DNA from: Psychroserpens burtonensis DSM 12212
Lineage (GTDB): Bacteria > Bacteroidota > Bacteroidia > Flavobacteriales > Flavobacteriaceae
Reading direction: 5' to 3'
Length of the DNA stretch: 64,000 nt
Assembly: GCF_000425305.1 (NCBI RefSeq)
Contig: NZ_AUDE01000027.1
Location: 1 to 64,000 of the forward strand
In this document: piece by piece, positions 33,470 through 43,888 of the stretch
Layout of the letters: the number at the start of each line of letters is the position of its first letter
Position numbering within the stretch: the first letter of the stretch is position 1
The notes under the pieces: model-generated
What the model saw: only the letters and a program-made list of their open reading frames with translations
The model's database searches: none
Told to the model about the DNA's origin: nothing
Position numbers and translations under genes: made by a program

Positions 33470-33536
33470 CTTATTTAATAACCGCACATTAACACTAACC
33501 ATCAACTATTATATGTAGGCTATTAAATTTTTCTTT

Positions 33537-36020
33537 TTATATAAATCCTCCGCTTCCAGATTTTTCATTATCATCTCTGCTTTTACGTTTTAGAGCTCTG
33601 TATTTTCTACCACCAAAGCGGTATGATAAGGCAATATTCCATGTGTTGGATTCCCAATTGAATTGTCCAACTTGTGGTGTTGGTCTATCACCTTCAAATT
33701 TAAAAACCATGGTATTTAAAATATCACTATAATTAAAGCTAAATGTTGCGCGATCATCTTCTAAGAAGCTATAGCGTAATCCCATATTTAACATAAACAT
33801 TGGTTTTCTAGTAAACTGTAAGCCTTTTTCTTCACCTCTATACATTGAGAATAATGATAAATTCAGCTTTTTAGTCACCTTAAAATTATTGAACAATCTA
33901 AAGTTATAAACCACATTGTCAACGCTAATAGTTGAACGCTCTATGTCGTCTACAGTGGCTATATCTGTTGGAGCTGTTAATGTCTCAGCAATGCCTTTTT
34001 GTTGTCTTCCAAATAAATCGAAACTACCATTTAAGCTCCACCACTTTGTGGGTGCATAATTACTATTAATCTCAATGCCAAAGGCGGTGGTGTTATCGAA
34101 GTTGTCATAGGTTAATATGTTCTTATTAAGGTCTAACCGATCAATAAATACAGCTCTATTAATTTCATCTTCTACTAATCTGTAAAATACACCACCAGTT
34201 ACTGTTCCGTTTTCAAATTTTCTAGTGTAATTAGCTTCTATTGAATTAGTGAATTGAGGTTGGAGATTCGTATTACCGAAGGAAGAAATTAAAGGCGTAC
34301 TCCACTCTCTAATTGGATTTACTTGTTGTAATCCTGGTCTGTCTACACGACGACTAATACTCATTTGGTATGAATTTTTATCGCTTGGTGTATAGGTTAC
34401 AAAGGCAGATGGATAGACTTGTAAATAGTCATTTTTAAATGGACTCGTTTCGCTACTGTTTTCCAATTGTCGTATTGCTGATGCGTCGTCCGTCACTGTT
34501 TCTGCACGTGCACCCATTTGGTAACTCCAATTGTCGAACGTTTTACCATAAGTGACATACAACGAATAGATATCTCTTTTGTAACTAAAATTTGTATCAG
34601 GTGTTGCGATGAATTCATCACCATTATTTGGATTTAGATCCTGATTTTCATTCACGGATAATCCTGTAGAGTTGTAGTCAATTTCGGTGTCAAACAATCT
34701 AACTTCTAAGCCTATTTCTAATTTTGCTTGGTCAGATAACGGATTGGTATAATCTAAATTAATAGTAGTTTGATCTCTATTTGTATCTACGAAATCTGTA
34801 TAATTTGGAGGAAATGGAATGTTTGTAAAATTGAAATTCGCAATTTCATCTTGAGCAAAAACGCTATAGTCAACTTCTAAATCTAATTTTTCACCTTCTT
34901 TTTTTAATTGATGGTTATAAACTCCATTATATTGAGCTACTGTATTATTAATGTCATTGTCAAAAGTTTGTGATTGTAAAGGTTGATTTACATATTGAAT
35001 TCCCGTTGACCCTCTGCCAAGCCCATTAAATAGGTTTTTATTGGTGAAGAAGGAAACGGTGTTATTATCATTCATATAAAAGTCAACACCAACTTTATAC
35101 AGGTGTGACTTGTTATTATTGTTAAAATCAAATAGTTGATTTGATCCATCATCAAGACGTTCTATATTTCCGTAATTAGCATTATTACCAATAGTGTTTC
35201 CGTAATTTCCGTAGAAATTAAATTTTCCATTACGATAGTTCATATCAATTGAACTATTGAACTTGGCATAAATCTCTTTAGTCAATCCAATATTGATATT
35301 TCCGTTAAAACCAATAGATGTGTTTTTATGAAGAATGATATTAATAATACCGCTCATGCCTTCTGGGTTATATTTTGCTGACGGATTAGTAATTAATTCT
35401 ATTTGCTTAATCGATGTCGAAGGAATTTGGCGTAATAACTGTGCAATAGGCACATTTGATAATTTACCATCAACCATGACACGAACATTTTCATTGCCAC
35501 GTAAACTAATATTACCAGTTTGTTGATCAACATTAACAGATGGTATGTTATTCATAATATCGCTGGCAGTGGCACCAGCAGTCGTTAAGTCTTTACCCAC
35601 ATTAATAACTTTTCTGTCTATTTTTTGTTGAATGGTAGTGATTTCGGCAACGACGGTAATTTCATCTAAGCTAGCAAAGTCTGCCTCTAGTTTAATATCA
35701 CCAAGATTAACTCTGTAGCCATCTTTGCCAATATTTACGATTTTAGAAACCGTGATAAAACCTATATATTGAATAGATACTGTAACTTTTCCTTTTGGTA
35801 TTTTGTTGATTTCAAAAGTGCCATCGTCTTTTGTGATACCGCCAGTAATGGTTTTGTTTGCAGTGTCTTTGATAACAATATTTACGAAGGGTAATGGCGC
35901 ATTTAAGGTCGCGTCGATAATCCTGCCAGAAACTTGTCCGTCTCTAAGATCTAATTCTTGAGGTTGTGCAAATGAAATAATTGTAAAAAGACAAATGCAT
36001 AGTCGTGTAAGTGTTTTCAT
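33537..36020 (-). CDS. TonB-dependent outer-membrane receptor
   Basis: An 827-residue outer-membrane protein. Residues 1-18 are a signal peptide (ending SFAQ). Residues ~28-115 are a carboxypeptidase-regulatory-like domain (GQVSGRIIDATLNAPLPFVN, GGITKDDGTFEINKIPKG). Residues ~120-230 are the plug (NNIPSVNVDQQTGNISLRGN, VRVMVDGK, IKQIELITNPSAKYNPEGMSGIINIIL). The rest is the beta barrel of the outer-membrane-beta-barrel type, ending NIALSYRFGG and a short basic tail. It lacks a SusD partner next to it, so a role in uptake of something other than large glycans (peptide, siderophore, small molecule) or in signalling is as likely. Single gene with its own terminator. Confidence 0.93.
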   Translation of the reverse strand: MKTLTRLCICLFTIISFAQPQELDLRDGQVSGRIIDATLNAPLPFVNIVIKDTANKTITGGITKDDGTFEINKIPKGKVTVSIQYIGFITVSKIVNIGKDGYRVNLGDIKLEADFASLDEITVVAEITTIQQKIDRKVINVGKDLTTAGATASDIMNNIPSVNVDQQTGNISLRGNENVRVMVDGKLSNVPIAQLLRQIPSTSIKQIELITNPSAKYNPEGMSGIINIILHKNTSIGFNGNINIGLTKEIYAKFNSSIDMNYRNGKFNFYGNYGNTIGNNANYGNIERLDDGSNQLFDFNNNNKSHLYKVGVDFYMNDNNTVSFFTNKNLFNGLGRGSTGIQYVNQPLQSQTFDNDINNTVAQYNGVYNHQLKKEGEKLDLEVDYSVFAQDEIANFNFTNIPFPPNYTDFVDTNRDQTTINLDYTNPLSDQAKLEIGLEVRLFDTEIDYNSTGLSVNENQDLNPNNGDEFIATPDTNFSYKRDIYSLYVTYGKTFDNWSYQMGARAETVTDDASAIRQLENSSETSPFKNDYLQVYPSAFVTYTPSDKNSYQMSISRRVDRPGLQQVNPIREWSTPLISSFGNTNLQPQFTNSIEANYTRKFENGTVTGGVFYRLVEDEINRAVFIDRLDLNKNILTYDNFDNTTAFGIEINSNYAPTKWWSLNGSFDLFGRQQKGIAETLTAPTDIATVDDIERSTISVDNVVYNFRLFNNFKVTKKLNLSLFSMYRGEEKGLQFTRKPMFMLNMGLRYSFLEDDRATFSFNYSDILNTMVFKFEGDRPTPQVGQFNWESNTWNIALSYRFGGRKYRALKRKSRDDNEKSGSGGFI

Positions 36021-36120
36021 TGATTGATTGATTTAAAATGGTTGTTATTTTGTAGACGATGGTTTCTTTGTTTTGTTACTGCTTTTAACATTCTAGAGGC
36101 TATATTCTAATTTGTAGTCT

Positions 36121-36128
36121 TATTTTTG
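36121..36128 (+). promoter_or_regulatory. Possible -7 box for the CoA-binding gene
   Basis: TATTTTTG fits TAnnTTTG and lies 17 bases upstream of the start at 36145. No TTG occurs at the usual distance upstream, so the call is weak. Confidence 0.35.
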
Positions 36129-36144
36129 CTGTAAATACAATTAT

Positions 36145-36507
36145 ATGAGTAAGACAACTTTTGTTATTGGCGCATCTTTAAAACCTGAGCGCTATTCTAA
36201 TATTGCAATTAATAAATTGACCAACTATAACCATGACGTTGTTGCTTTTGGATTAAGAGAAGGTCAAGTTGCAGGAGTAGACATAGATACTCATTTAATG
36301 CCTTATAAGGATATTGATACAGTGACTTTATATCTTAACCCTGAACGTCAAAAGGAGTATTATGAATATATCATTGGACTCCATCCAAAGCGTGTTATTT
36401 TTAATCCAGGAACAGAGAATCCTGAGTTTCAAAATATATTGAAACAAGAGGGGATCTATTTTGAAGAGTCTTGTACTTTGGTATTATTGTCTACGAATCA
36501 ATACTAA
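36145..36507 (+). CDS. CoA-binding protein (CoA_binding_2)
   Basis: A 120-residue single-domain Rossmann-like protein. It opens KTTFVIGASLKPERYSNIAI with the Gly loop. It continues with VVAFGLREGQVAGVDIDT, a TLYLNPERQKEYY strand-helix unit and KRVIFNPGTENPEF, all typical of the small CoA-binding family related to succinyl-CoA synthetase alpha. The biological role of these stand-alone domains is unclear. Its last 24 bases overlap the end of the convergent symporter gene. Confidence 0.85.
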   Translation: MSKTTFVIGASLKPERYSNIAINKLTNYNHDVVAFGLREGQVAGVDIDTHLMPYKDIDTVTLYLNPERQKEYYEYIIGLHPKRVIFNPGTENPEFQNILKQEGIYFEESCTLVLLSTNQY

Positions 36508-37920
36508 ACCTGAGAAAGTTAATAATCCGTTTAAAATCAAAATAAAGAAACCAAACTCAAAGCCAAACCATTTTAAGCTATTTACACTTATTAGATACGA
36601 TAAAATAGGAGATAATATGGCAATTATTGGTACGAGCTTATCTTTTACGTTCCATTTGGTGAAAAGTCCAAAAGCATAGAGGCCTAGTAATGGCCCATAA
36701 GTATATCCTGCAAATACAAAGAGTTTTTGAATCACACTTTCATCTTGTACGATATATTTAAATCCTATAATAACTAAAATAAGTACTATAGAAATGGCAA
36801 TATGAATTCGTTTTCTAATGGTGACTTGCTTCTCTTCGGAATATTTTTTCTCAATATCCAAGATGTCGATACTAAAGGAAGTCGTTAATGATGTCAAAGC
36901 ACTATCTGCACTGCTGTATGCAGCAGCAATTAAACCTAATAAGAAAAACACAAACACGGTAATGCCCAAATGGTTTTTGGCTAAAATTGGAAATAAATCA
37001 TCTTTATGGGCATCAATACCATTTTGTTGCGCATAGACAGTAAGTAAAAGTCCTAAGCTTAAGAACACAAAATTTACGACAGTGAGAACAATGGTAAACC
37101 AAAACATGTTTTTTTGCGCATCTTTTAATGAGCGACAAGTAAGATTTTTCTGCATCATATCTTGATCTAATCCTGTCATTACAATGGCTATAAATGCACC
37201 AGAGATAAACTGTTTCCAGAAATAGTTTGCAGATTTATAATCTTCAAAAAAGAAGACTTTAGAGAGGTCACTATCTAGAACATACGTTAAAATATTTCCG
37301 CCTTGAATATCTAGAGAATCACTCACAAAATAAATGCCTACACCTACTGCTATGAGCATAAATAATGTTTGTAGAGTATCTGTCCAGACGATAGTCTTTA
37401 TGCCAGATTTAAAAGTGTATAACCATATTAGTAAAACCGTAATAGTAACGGTTTGCCAGAAACTAACCCCTAAATCATCAAATAATATGATTTGTAAAAC
37501 ATTTGCGACGAGATATAATCTAAAACTAGCGCCAATAATTCTCGAAATTAAAAAGAAAGAAGCGCCCGTTTTGTAAGCGTAATTTCCAAACCTAGTTTCT
37601 AAATACGTGTAGATGGAAGTAAGGTTTAGTCTGTAATATAAAGGAAGAAGAACTGTTCCAATAACCAAATATCCAATAATGTAGCCAAGTACGACTTGCA
37701 TGTAGCTAAATTGAGATGCTTCAATCCAACCTGGAACAGAAATAAATGTGACACCAGAGAGTGATGCGCCTATCATTCCAAAAGCGACGACGTACCATGG
37801 TGATTGTTTGTCAGCTTTAAAAAAAGCTGTATTTCCAGATGATTTTCCTGTGAGATAAGAAATAAGAATCAGTACACTAAAGTAGGCTAGAATTAGTAAA
37901 ATGATGACGTTCGTCGACAT
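36484..37920 (-). CDS. Sodium:solute symporter
   Basis: A 478-residue integral membrane protein of the SSS family with about 13 hydrophobic helices. Landmarks are GNTAFFKADKQSPWYVVAFGMIGASLSGVTFISVPG near the start, ETRFGNYAYKTGASFFLISR, and GLIAAAYSSADSALTSLTTSFSIDIL in the central sodium-binding region. It imports a small solute with Na+. The substrate cannot be inferred: sugar, sialic acid, proline and others are all transported by this family. The 3' end overlaps the CoA-binding gene by 24 bases. Confidence 0.92.
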   Translation of the reverse strand: MSTNVIILLILAYFSVLILISYLTGKSSGNTAFFKADKQSPWYVVAFGMIGASLSGVTFISVPGWIEASQFSYMQVVLGYIIGYLVIGTVLLPLYYRLNLTSIYTYLETRFGNYAYKTGASFFLISRIIGASFRLYLVANVLQIILFDDLGVSFWQTVTITVLLIWLYTFKSGIKTIVWTDTLQTLFMLIAVGVGIYFVSDSLDIQGGNILTYVLDSDLSKVFFFEDYKSANYFWKQFISGAFIAIVMTGLDQDMMQKNLTCRSLKDAQKNMFWFTIVLTVVNFVFLSLGLLLTVYAQQNGIDAHKDDLFPILAKNHLGITVFVFFLLGLIAAAYSSADSALTSLTTSFSIDILDIEKKYSEEKQVTIRKRIHIAISIVLILVIIGFKYIVQDESVIQKLFVFAGYTYGPLLGLYAFGLFTKWNVKDKLVPIIAILSPILSYLISVNSLKWFGFEFGFFILILNGLLTFSGLVLIRRQ

Positions 37921-38080
37921 ATAGGTTGTTTTAACAGATTTTTATTTGAATTATCTTACTTTAGTAAAAAAATTGTAAGCAATATTAAGTAATTTCTAAT
38001 GAATTACGCACTTTTCTCAATTGGAGATTAGTGCTATAAATTATTTATCATTGTTCAACCCAAATTAATTTATATTTTAA

Positions 38081-40600
38081 ATGAAAAATCACTACCTACT
38101 AGTTACATTTTTATTGTCTGTTTGTGCTGTATTCTCTCAAGATTACAAGCAAATGATTTCTGAAGGAACGCACACAGTTCAAGACATTCAAATAGCTGCT
38201 GAAGCGCATTTTTCTCAAGTGGGTACAGCTCGTGGTAGAGGGTTTAAGCCATATAAACGTTGGGAGTATCAAGCGTTACGTCAAATGAATGAAAACGGAA
38301 TGTTGCCATCTCCAGAATTTTATTTCACGGAGTTAGAAAACTATAATAGCTATCTAAATGAGATCTACTCTTCTGCAAGAACTACGGTTGGGTCATGGGA
38401 ACAATTGGGACCAGAATCTTGGAACGCAACTAGCGGTTGGAATCCTGGAGTTGGGCGAATTACTTCGGTAGCTATAGAACTTACTAATCCTAATCATATT
38501 ATCGCTGGTGCAAACACAGGAGGCGTTTGGAAATCTACGGATGGTGGTTTAAGCTGGATAGTTTTGACAGATAATTTATCGAATCTTAACGTCTCTTCGT
38601 TAACCATACATCCAACTATTAATACAACGTATTATTGGGGCTCTACTAGTGGTACTATTTTTATGTCTGCAGACAGTGGAGCAACATGGAACTTATTAGC
38701 AGATACGGGAAATGGAAATGTCAATAAAATCCTTATTGATCCTTCAAATACAAATAAAATGTATTGCTCAGTGCAAAGTGGAGGACTCTATAAATCTACA
38801 GATGCAGGAGTAAATTGGACTAAAATATTGCCAGTAATTCCAACAGGCTATGATTTTGAATTTAAACCAGACGGTCTTTATAGTACCATTTATGCAACAG
38901 GAAATGATTTTTTCGTTTCAACTAATTCTGGTGATACGTGGACTGGGCGTACAGGATTTGGTAATGGCCCAAAAATGATTGGAGTTTCAGCAAGCAATCC
39001 AGAAATGGTATATGTCTTAGAAGCAGATAATGGATCTTTTGGAAATTTATATAAGTCTGTAAATTCTTCAGTGTCATTTACAACGTTGAGCCATACTGAC
39101 AAAAATTATTTTGGTTATAGTTCTGATTCACAAGATCCAGGTGACGCGGGCGTTGGACAAGCGCCAAGGGATATGGACATTGCAGTGAATCCTTTAGACG
39201 CATTTGATGTGCATATTGCGGGCATTAATTCTTGGAGGTCAACAGATGGAGGGTTAAATTTTTCTATTACATCACAATGGACACCTGGAAATGCTAATGG
39301 TCAAAACATTGGGTATTGTCATGCAGATATTGATATTTTAGAATTTGTTGGAACTCCTACAGACGGTTATAAATTATATGTTGGTAGTGATGGCGGGCTT
39401 TTTGTAGCAGAGAACCCTACTGTTGTAAATAGTCAATATTATAAAGATTTAACCACCGGAATGGGAATTCGTCAATTTTATAAAATTGGAATTAGTCAAA
39501 CAAATCCTGTAGTTGTCACTGGAGGGTCACAAGATAATGGTTCATCAGTCATGGATGTCAATGGTGATTGGACAGATTGGTTAGGAGCAGATGGTATGGA
39601 AGGTTTTATTGATAAGGATAACACTAATATTATGTACGGAACCTCTCAATTTGGAACTCTTTATAAATCATTTAATGGTGGTTTAAGTATATCGGGTATT
39701 AGTAGTCCAGATGGAAAATCGGGAAACTGGGTAACACCATTTGAACAAGATCCTATTTTGCCCAATGTGATTTATGTAGGTTATGATGAAGTTTATAAAT
39801 CTACAAATGGAGGTAATAGTTGGATAAGTGTGTCCCAGGATTTTGGACCAAATATTAACCACTTAAAAATAGCGCCTTCTTCTAGTAATTATCAATTTGC
39901 TGCAAGAGGTTCAAATTTATATAGAAACTCATTTGTTGGCACAGTACCAACTTGGAGTTCTATTAGTGGGTTTTCAGGATCTATAAACTCAATCGCAATA
40001 CATCCTACAAATCCAAACAAAGTGGCTATTGCTACAACAGGAACTCAGCGAGTTTACATGTCTTCAAATGGAGGTAACAGTTGGACGTCTTACAAACTTA
40101 ATTTACCAAACTTTAGTGCTCAAGCATTGGCTTGGGGTAATAATGATGAAAATGGTTTATATCTAGGGATGGATTATGGAGTTTATTATATAGACGATAC
40201 ATTTACAGAGTGGCAACCTTTTAGTAACGGGTTACCAAATGTAAATATTAGTGAATTGGAAGTCAATACAGTTGATGGTAAATTATACGCAGGAACTTAT
40301 GGTCGTGGCCTTTGGGCTTCAGAGTTGTTCGATGCGACATTAAGTGTAGATGAATTTGCATTAGAATCTTTTGTAGTCTATCCAAATCCGGCAAAAAACC
40401 AAGTCACTTTGCAATGGGATAAGGCAGATTTAGTATCAGTAAGAGTGTTTGATGCGCTTGGTAAACTTATGTATTTTACCAAAAACATTGATATTTCTCA
40501 ACCTACACAGTTAGATGTCTCTAATTATGCTTCTGGTATCTATTTCGTTAAAATTAATAACCGTACTGGCTTTGTAACTAAGAAATTAATTATAGAATAA
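38081..40600 (+). CDS. Large secreted BNR/sortilin-repeat protein with T9SS sorting domain
   Basis: An 839-residue exported protein. Residues 1-19 are a signal peptide ending in FSQ. Residues ~130-740 hold repeated Asp-box/BNR-type blades (WKSTDGGLSWIVL, YKSTDAGVNWTKI, YKSTNGGNSWISV, YMSSNGGNSWTSY), the pattern of sortilin/VPS10-like and exo-sialidase-like beta propellers. The last ~75 residues are a Por sorting domain (YPNPAKNQVTL, VFDALGKLMY, SGIYFVKI, KKLIIE). It would be displayed on the surface by the type IX system. No catalytic residues are evident, so adhesion or binding is as likely as hydrolysis. Confidence 0.9.
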   Translation: MKNHYLLVTFLLSVCAVFSQDYKQMISEGTHTVQDIQIAAEAHFSQVGTARGRGFKPYKRWEYQALRQMNENGMLPSPEFYFTELENYNSYLNEIYSSARTTVGSWEQLGPESWNATSGWNPGVGRITSVAIELTNPNHIIAGANTGGVWKSTDGGLSWIVLTDNLSNLNVSSLTIHPTINTTYYWGSTSGTIFMSADSGATWNLLADTGNGNVNKILIDPSNTNKMYCSVQSGGLYKSTDAGVNWTKILPVIPTGYDFEFKPDGLYSTIYATGNDFFVSTNSGDTWTGRTGFGNGPKMIGVSASNPEMVYVLEADNGSFGNLYKSVNSSVSFTTLSHTDKNYFGYSSDSQDPGDAGVGQAPRDMDIAVNPLDAFDVHIAGINSWRSTDGGLNFSITSQWTPGNANGQNIGYCHADIDILEFVGTPTDGYKLYVGSDGGLFVAENPTVVNSQYYKDLTTGMGIRQFYKIGISQTNPVVVTGGSQDNGSSVMDVNGDWTDWLGADGMEGFIDKDNTNIMYGTSQFGTLYKSFNGGLSISGISSPDGKSGNWVTPFEQDPILPNVIYVGYDEVYKSTNGGNSWISVSQDFGPNINHLKIAPSSSNYQFAARGSNLYRNSFVGTVPTWSSISGFSGSINSIAIHPTNPNKVAIATTGTQRVYMSSNGGNSWTSYKLNLPNFSAQALAWGNNDENGLYLGMDYGVYYIDDTFTEWQPFSNGLPNVNISELEVNTVDGKLYAGTYGRGLWASELFDATLSVDEFALESFVVYPNPAKNQVTLQWDKADLVSVRVFDALGKLMYFTKNIDISQPTQLDVSNYASGIYFVKINNRTGFVTKKLIIE

Positions 40601-40625
40601 TTTTAAATTCTCAAAAATAAAAGAG

Positions 40626-40655
40626 CCGCCATTAGTTTTATAATGGTGGTTTTTT
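40626..40655 (+). terminator. Rho-independent terminator
   Basis: CCGCCATTA (40626-40634) pairs with TAATGGTGG (40641-40649, one G-U pair) and a T run follows. It separates the BNR protein from recR. Confidence 0.82.
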
Positions 40656-40703
40656 CATGTAAAAGCCATTTAAAATTGCTTTACATATTGTAAATTCGCA
40701 ACT

Positions 40704-41321
40704 ATGGAATTTTCTTCTAAATTACTAGAAAACGCAGTCAATGAAATGTCACAACTACCAGGTATTGGTAAACGTACAGCATTGCGTTTAGTATTACATT
40801 TGTTACGACAACCAAAAGAGCAAACACTAGATTTTACTAAGGCATTAAATACAATGCGGTCTGAAATAAAATTATGTAAAAGCTGTCACAATATAAGTGA
40901 TACAGATATATGTGATATTTGTGCAAACCCAAATCGTACCGAAAATATCGTATGCGTCGTTGAGGATATTAGAGATGTTATGGCTATTGAAAATACGAGC
41001 TCATTTAAAGGTTTATACCACGTTTTAGGTGGAAAAATATCACCCATGGATGGCATAGGACCTAATGAGCTAAATATTTATTCTTTGGTAGAAAAGGTTA
41101 AGCAAGGTACAATTTCAGAACTTATTTTTGCGCTTGGTTCTACAATGGAAGGTGATACCACCAATTTTTATATCTATAAACAAATTCAAGGTTGTGACGT
41201 GAAAACATCCACGATTGCTCGAGGGATTTCAGTAGGGAATGAACTTGAATACACAGACGAAGTCACTCTTGGTAGAAGTATTATTAATAGAATCCCATTT
41301 GAGGCATCTTTAAAATCATAA
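40704..41321 (+). CDS. recR: Recombination mediator RecR
   Basis: A 205-residue protein that works with RecF/RecO to load RecA at gaps. It has the N-terminal helix-hairpin-helix ([27 protein letters not shown]), the four-Cys zinc motif [16 protein letters not shown] (residues ~58-73), the Toprim domain ([14 protein letters not shown]) and the Walker-like end. Length is normal. The glycosyltransferase gene starts 7 bases after its stop. Confidence 0.95.
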   Translation: MEFSSKLLENAVNEMSQLPGIGKRTALRLVLHLLRQPKEQTLDFTKALNTMRSEIKLCKSCHNISDTDICDICANPNRTENIVCVVEDIRDVMAIENTSSFKGLYHVLGGKISPMDGIGPNELNIYSLVEKVKQGTISELIFALGSTMEGDTTNFYIYKQIQGCDVKTSTIARGISVGNELEYTDEVTLGRSIINRIPFEASLKS

Positions 41322-41328
41322 CTAACTT

Positions 41329-42435
41329 TTGAAACTATCCGTCATCATACTAAATTATAATGTGCGCTATTTTTTGGAGCTTTGTATTAAAAGTGTTGAG
41401 GCGGCTTTAATTCATATTGATTCTGAAATCATCGTCATTGATAATTTGTCTAAAGATGACAGCTGTGCCATGGTAAAACACCAATTTCCGAAGATAAAAT
41501 TAATAGAGAATTCTGAAAACTACGGATTTTCAAAAGGCAATAATATAGCAGTAAAGCAAGCCAAAGGTGCCTATATCTGTATTCTAAACCCAGATACTGT
41601 CGTCGCTGAAGATACGTTTGTGACGTTACTAAAATTTTCCGAAGAGAAAAAAAATCTAGGTATCGTAGGGTGTCGATTAATAGATGGTCAAGGGCGATTT
41701 TTACCAGAAAGCAAGCGTCAAGTTCCAACACCAGACGTCGCCATTAAAAAAATGTTAGGGTTGACGAGTTCATATTATGCAAAAGAACTCAATGAGAACA
41801 GTATTGGTCCAGTAACCGTATTTGTAGGTGCTTTTATGTTTCTTCGTAAGTCGGTTTATGAAGAGGTTAAAGGTTTTGATGAAGACTATTTTATGTATGG
41901 TGAAGACATAGATTTGTCTTATAAAATAAGTCAAGCAGGTTATGATAATATGTATTATGGCGCAGCTTCTATTATACATTATAAGGGAGAAAGTACTTTA
42001 AAAGATCACGTGTATGCGAAACGCTTTTATGGAGCGATGCAGATTTTTTATTCTAAGCATTTTAAATCTAATACTGCATTTGATGCATTAGTGTGGTTAG
42101 GTATAAAATTGGCACCATTGTTTCAGAAATCCTTAAATCATAAAATAAAGAAGAATAAGAATTATGTTTTGTTGTCTTCCGAAATTAATAAACACCTAGC
42201 GCAGACTTTGAAACATCAATTAATCTTGCAATCAAGTATAGAGGAATACAAAGATGATACGGAGTATATTTTAGATAATAATTACCTTAGTTTCAGGTCA
42301 ATTATCGAAATCATTTCCAATACACCTAAAAATTGTAGCGCTACCTTTAAAATTCTACCAAAAAATTCTAACTTTATCCTCGGAAGCAATAGTTCTAAAA
42401 GTAGAGGAGCCATTATATCTTTTGATAATAATTAA
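41329..42435 (+). CDS. Family 2 glycosyltransferase
   Basis: A 368-residue GT-A fold enzyme that moves a sugar from a nucleotide donor, probably onto a cell-surface polysaccharide. The family opening SVIILNYNVRYFLELCIKSV starts at residue 3. The metal-binding region is LNPDTVVAEDTF, followed by GRFLPESKRQVP and the acceptor-side motif FDEDYFMYGEDIDLSYKISQAGY, which is typical of rhamnosyltransferase-like members. The start codon is TTG, 7 bases after recR stops; no ATG fits, because the family motif begins immediately. The last ~110 residues are not conserved in a way I recognise. Likely co-transcribed with recR. Confidence 0.88.
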   Translation: MKLSVIILNYNVRYFLELCIKSVEAALIHIDSEIIVIDNLSKDDSCAMVKHQFPKIKLIENSENYGFSKGNNIAVKQAKGAYICILNPDTVVAEDTFVTLLKFSEEKKNLGIVGCRLIDGQGRFLPESKRQVPTPDVAIKKMLGLTSSYYAKELNENSIGPVTVFVGAFMFLRKSVYEEVKGFDEDYFMYGEDIDLSYKISQAGYDNMYYGAASIIHYKGESTLKDHVYAKRFYGAMQIFYSKHFKSNTAFDALVWLGIKLAPLFQKSLNHKIKKNKNYVLLSSEINKHLAQTLKHQLILQSSIEEYKDDTEYILDNNYLSFRSIIEIISNTPKNCSATFKILPKNSNFILGSNSSKSRGAIISFDNN

Positions 42436-42515
42436 TTGAAATAATCGCAACAAATGTGTTGATTTTTAATTAATTTTGCAACCAACTAACAAAATATAGA
42501 CGCTAGATTACAGAT

Positions 42516-43853
42516 ATGGCAAAATTTGAACTAAAGCTTCCTAAAATGGGAGAGAGTGTTGCAGAGGCAACAATAACATCTTGGTTGAAGAATATTGGTG
42601 ATACTATTGACGTTGATGAAGCAGTTTTTGAAATTGCTACAGATAAAGTTGATAGCGAAGTGCCAAGTGAAGTAGAGGGTGTTTTGATAGAGCAGCTATT
42701 TGAAGTTGATGATGTTGTTCAAGTAGGACAAACTATTGCTATAATTGAAATTAGTGGAGAAGATGGAGGGGCAACAACAGCAACCCAGCCTGAACCAACA
42801 AAAGAAGTTACACCAGAGCCTATTGCAGCTGCTGAGGTAGCCAAAACGGTTACAGCAGCTAAAGAATCAACAGCTCCCGTGGTGAGTTCAGGTGATCGTT
42901 TTTATTCACCATTAGTTAGAAACATCGCTAAACAAGAAGCAATTTCTCAAGTAGAATTGGATAGTATAACTGGATCAGGAAAAGATGGTCGCGTTACTAA
43001 AAACGATATTCTTTTACACTTAGATAATCGAAAATCGCAGCCAGCTCCTGTTAAAGAAGTCATTCAAGATACTCCAAAAGCTACGCCAGCTCCCGCTAAA
43101 GCAGTAGAGCATAAAAAAGAAGTTGCACCTATTGTTGCTAGTGGAGACGATGAAATTATAGAAATGACTAGAATGGGCAAATTAGTGGCGCATCACATGG
43201 TTCAATCTGTACAAACATCAGCTCATGTTCAGAGTTTTATTGAAGCAGATGTAACTAAAATATGGAATTGGAGAAAAAAGGTGAAAGACGACTTTTATAA
43301 AAGAGAAGGTGAAAACCTAACCTTTACACCAATCTTCATGGAAGCGGTTGCAAAAGCATTGCGTGACTTTCCAATGATGAATATTTCATTGCAAGGGGAT
43401 ACGATAGTTAAGAAAAAACATATCAACTTAGGTATGGCAGCAGCTTTAGGAAACGGTAATTTAATTGTGCCAGTTATAAAAGATGCAGATCAATTAAACT
43501 TAGTTGGGATGACCAAAAAAGTGAATGATTTGGCTGGTCGTGCAAGAGATAATAAGTTAAAACCAGACGATATCGCTGGAGGAACATATACCGTTACAAA
43601 TGTTGGTACCTTCGGAAGTATTATGGGAACACCAATCATTAATCAGCCACAAGTTGGGATTCTAGCTTTAGGTGCGATTAGAAAAGTGCCTGCGGTTGTT
43701 GAGACTCCGGAAGGAGATTTTATTGGAATTCGATATAGAATGTTCTTATCACACTCTTACGATCATCGTGTTGTCAATGGAGCACTTGGTGGCCAGTTTG
43801 TGAAAGCTGTTAAAGATTATTTAGAGGCTTGGGATTCTAATAGAGAGATTTAA
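42516..43853 (+). CDS. Dihydrolipoamide acyltransferase (E2) of a 2-oxo acid dehydrogenase complex
   Basis: A 445-residue E2 core enzyme. Residues 1-80 are a lipoyl domain with the modified Lys44 in ATDKVDSEVP. An Ala/Pro/Glu-rich linker follows. Residues ~128-170 are the E1/E3-binding domain (FYSPLVRNIAKQEAISQVELDSI and GKDGRVTKNDIL). A second linker leads to the catalytic domain with the acyltransferase motif HSYDHRVVNGALGG. The overall pattern fits the branched-chain or generic 2-oxo acid type more than pyruvate-specific E2. No E1 or E3 gene lies nearby, so the partner genes are elsewhere. Confidence 0.93.
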   Translation: MAKFELKLPKMGESVAEATITSWLKNIGDTIDVDEAVFEIATDKVDSEVPSEVEGVLIEQLFEVDDVVQVGQTIAIIEISGEDGGATTATQPEPTKEVTPEPIAAAEVAKTVTAAKESTAPVVSSGDRFYSPLVRNIAKQEAISQVELDSITGSGKDGRVTKNDILLHLDNRKSQPAPVKEVIQDTPKATPAPAKAVEHKKEVAPIVASGDDEIIEMTRMGKLVAHHMVQSVQTSAHVQSFIEADVTKIWNWRKKVKDDFYKREGENLTFTPIFMEAVAKALRDFPMMNISLQGDTIVKKKHINLGMAAALGNGNLIVPVIKDADQLNLVGMTKKVNDLAGRARDNKLKPDDIAGGTYTVTNVGTFGSIMGTPIINQPQVGILALGAIRKVPAVVETPEGDFIGIRYRMFLSHSYDHRVVNGALGGQFVKAVKDYLEAWDSNREI

Positions 43854-43888
43854 TTACTGCTCCTGCAAATGCAGAAGATTATGATACA

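Larger units (their letters stand above)
32809..33536. other. Long intergenic region with tandem repeats and terminators
   Basis: About 730 bases with no gene I can support. It holds four tandem octamers (32871-32902), the right copy of the 21 bp direct repeat, two terminators (33054-33084 and 33441-33469) and a TTCCGAAG octamer (33260-33267). Confidence 0.5.
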
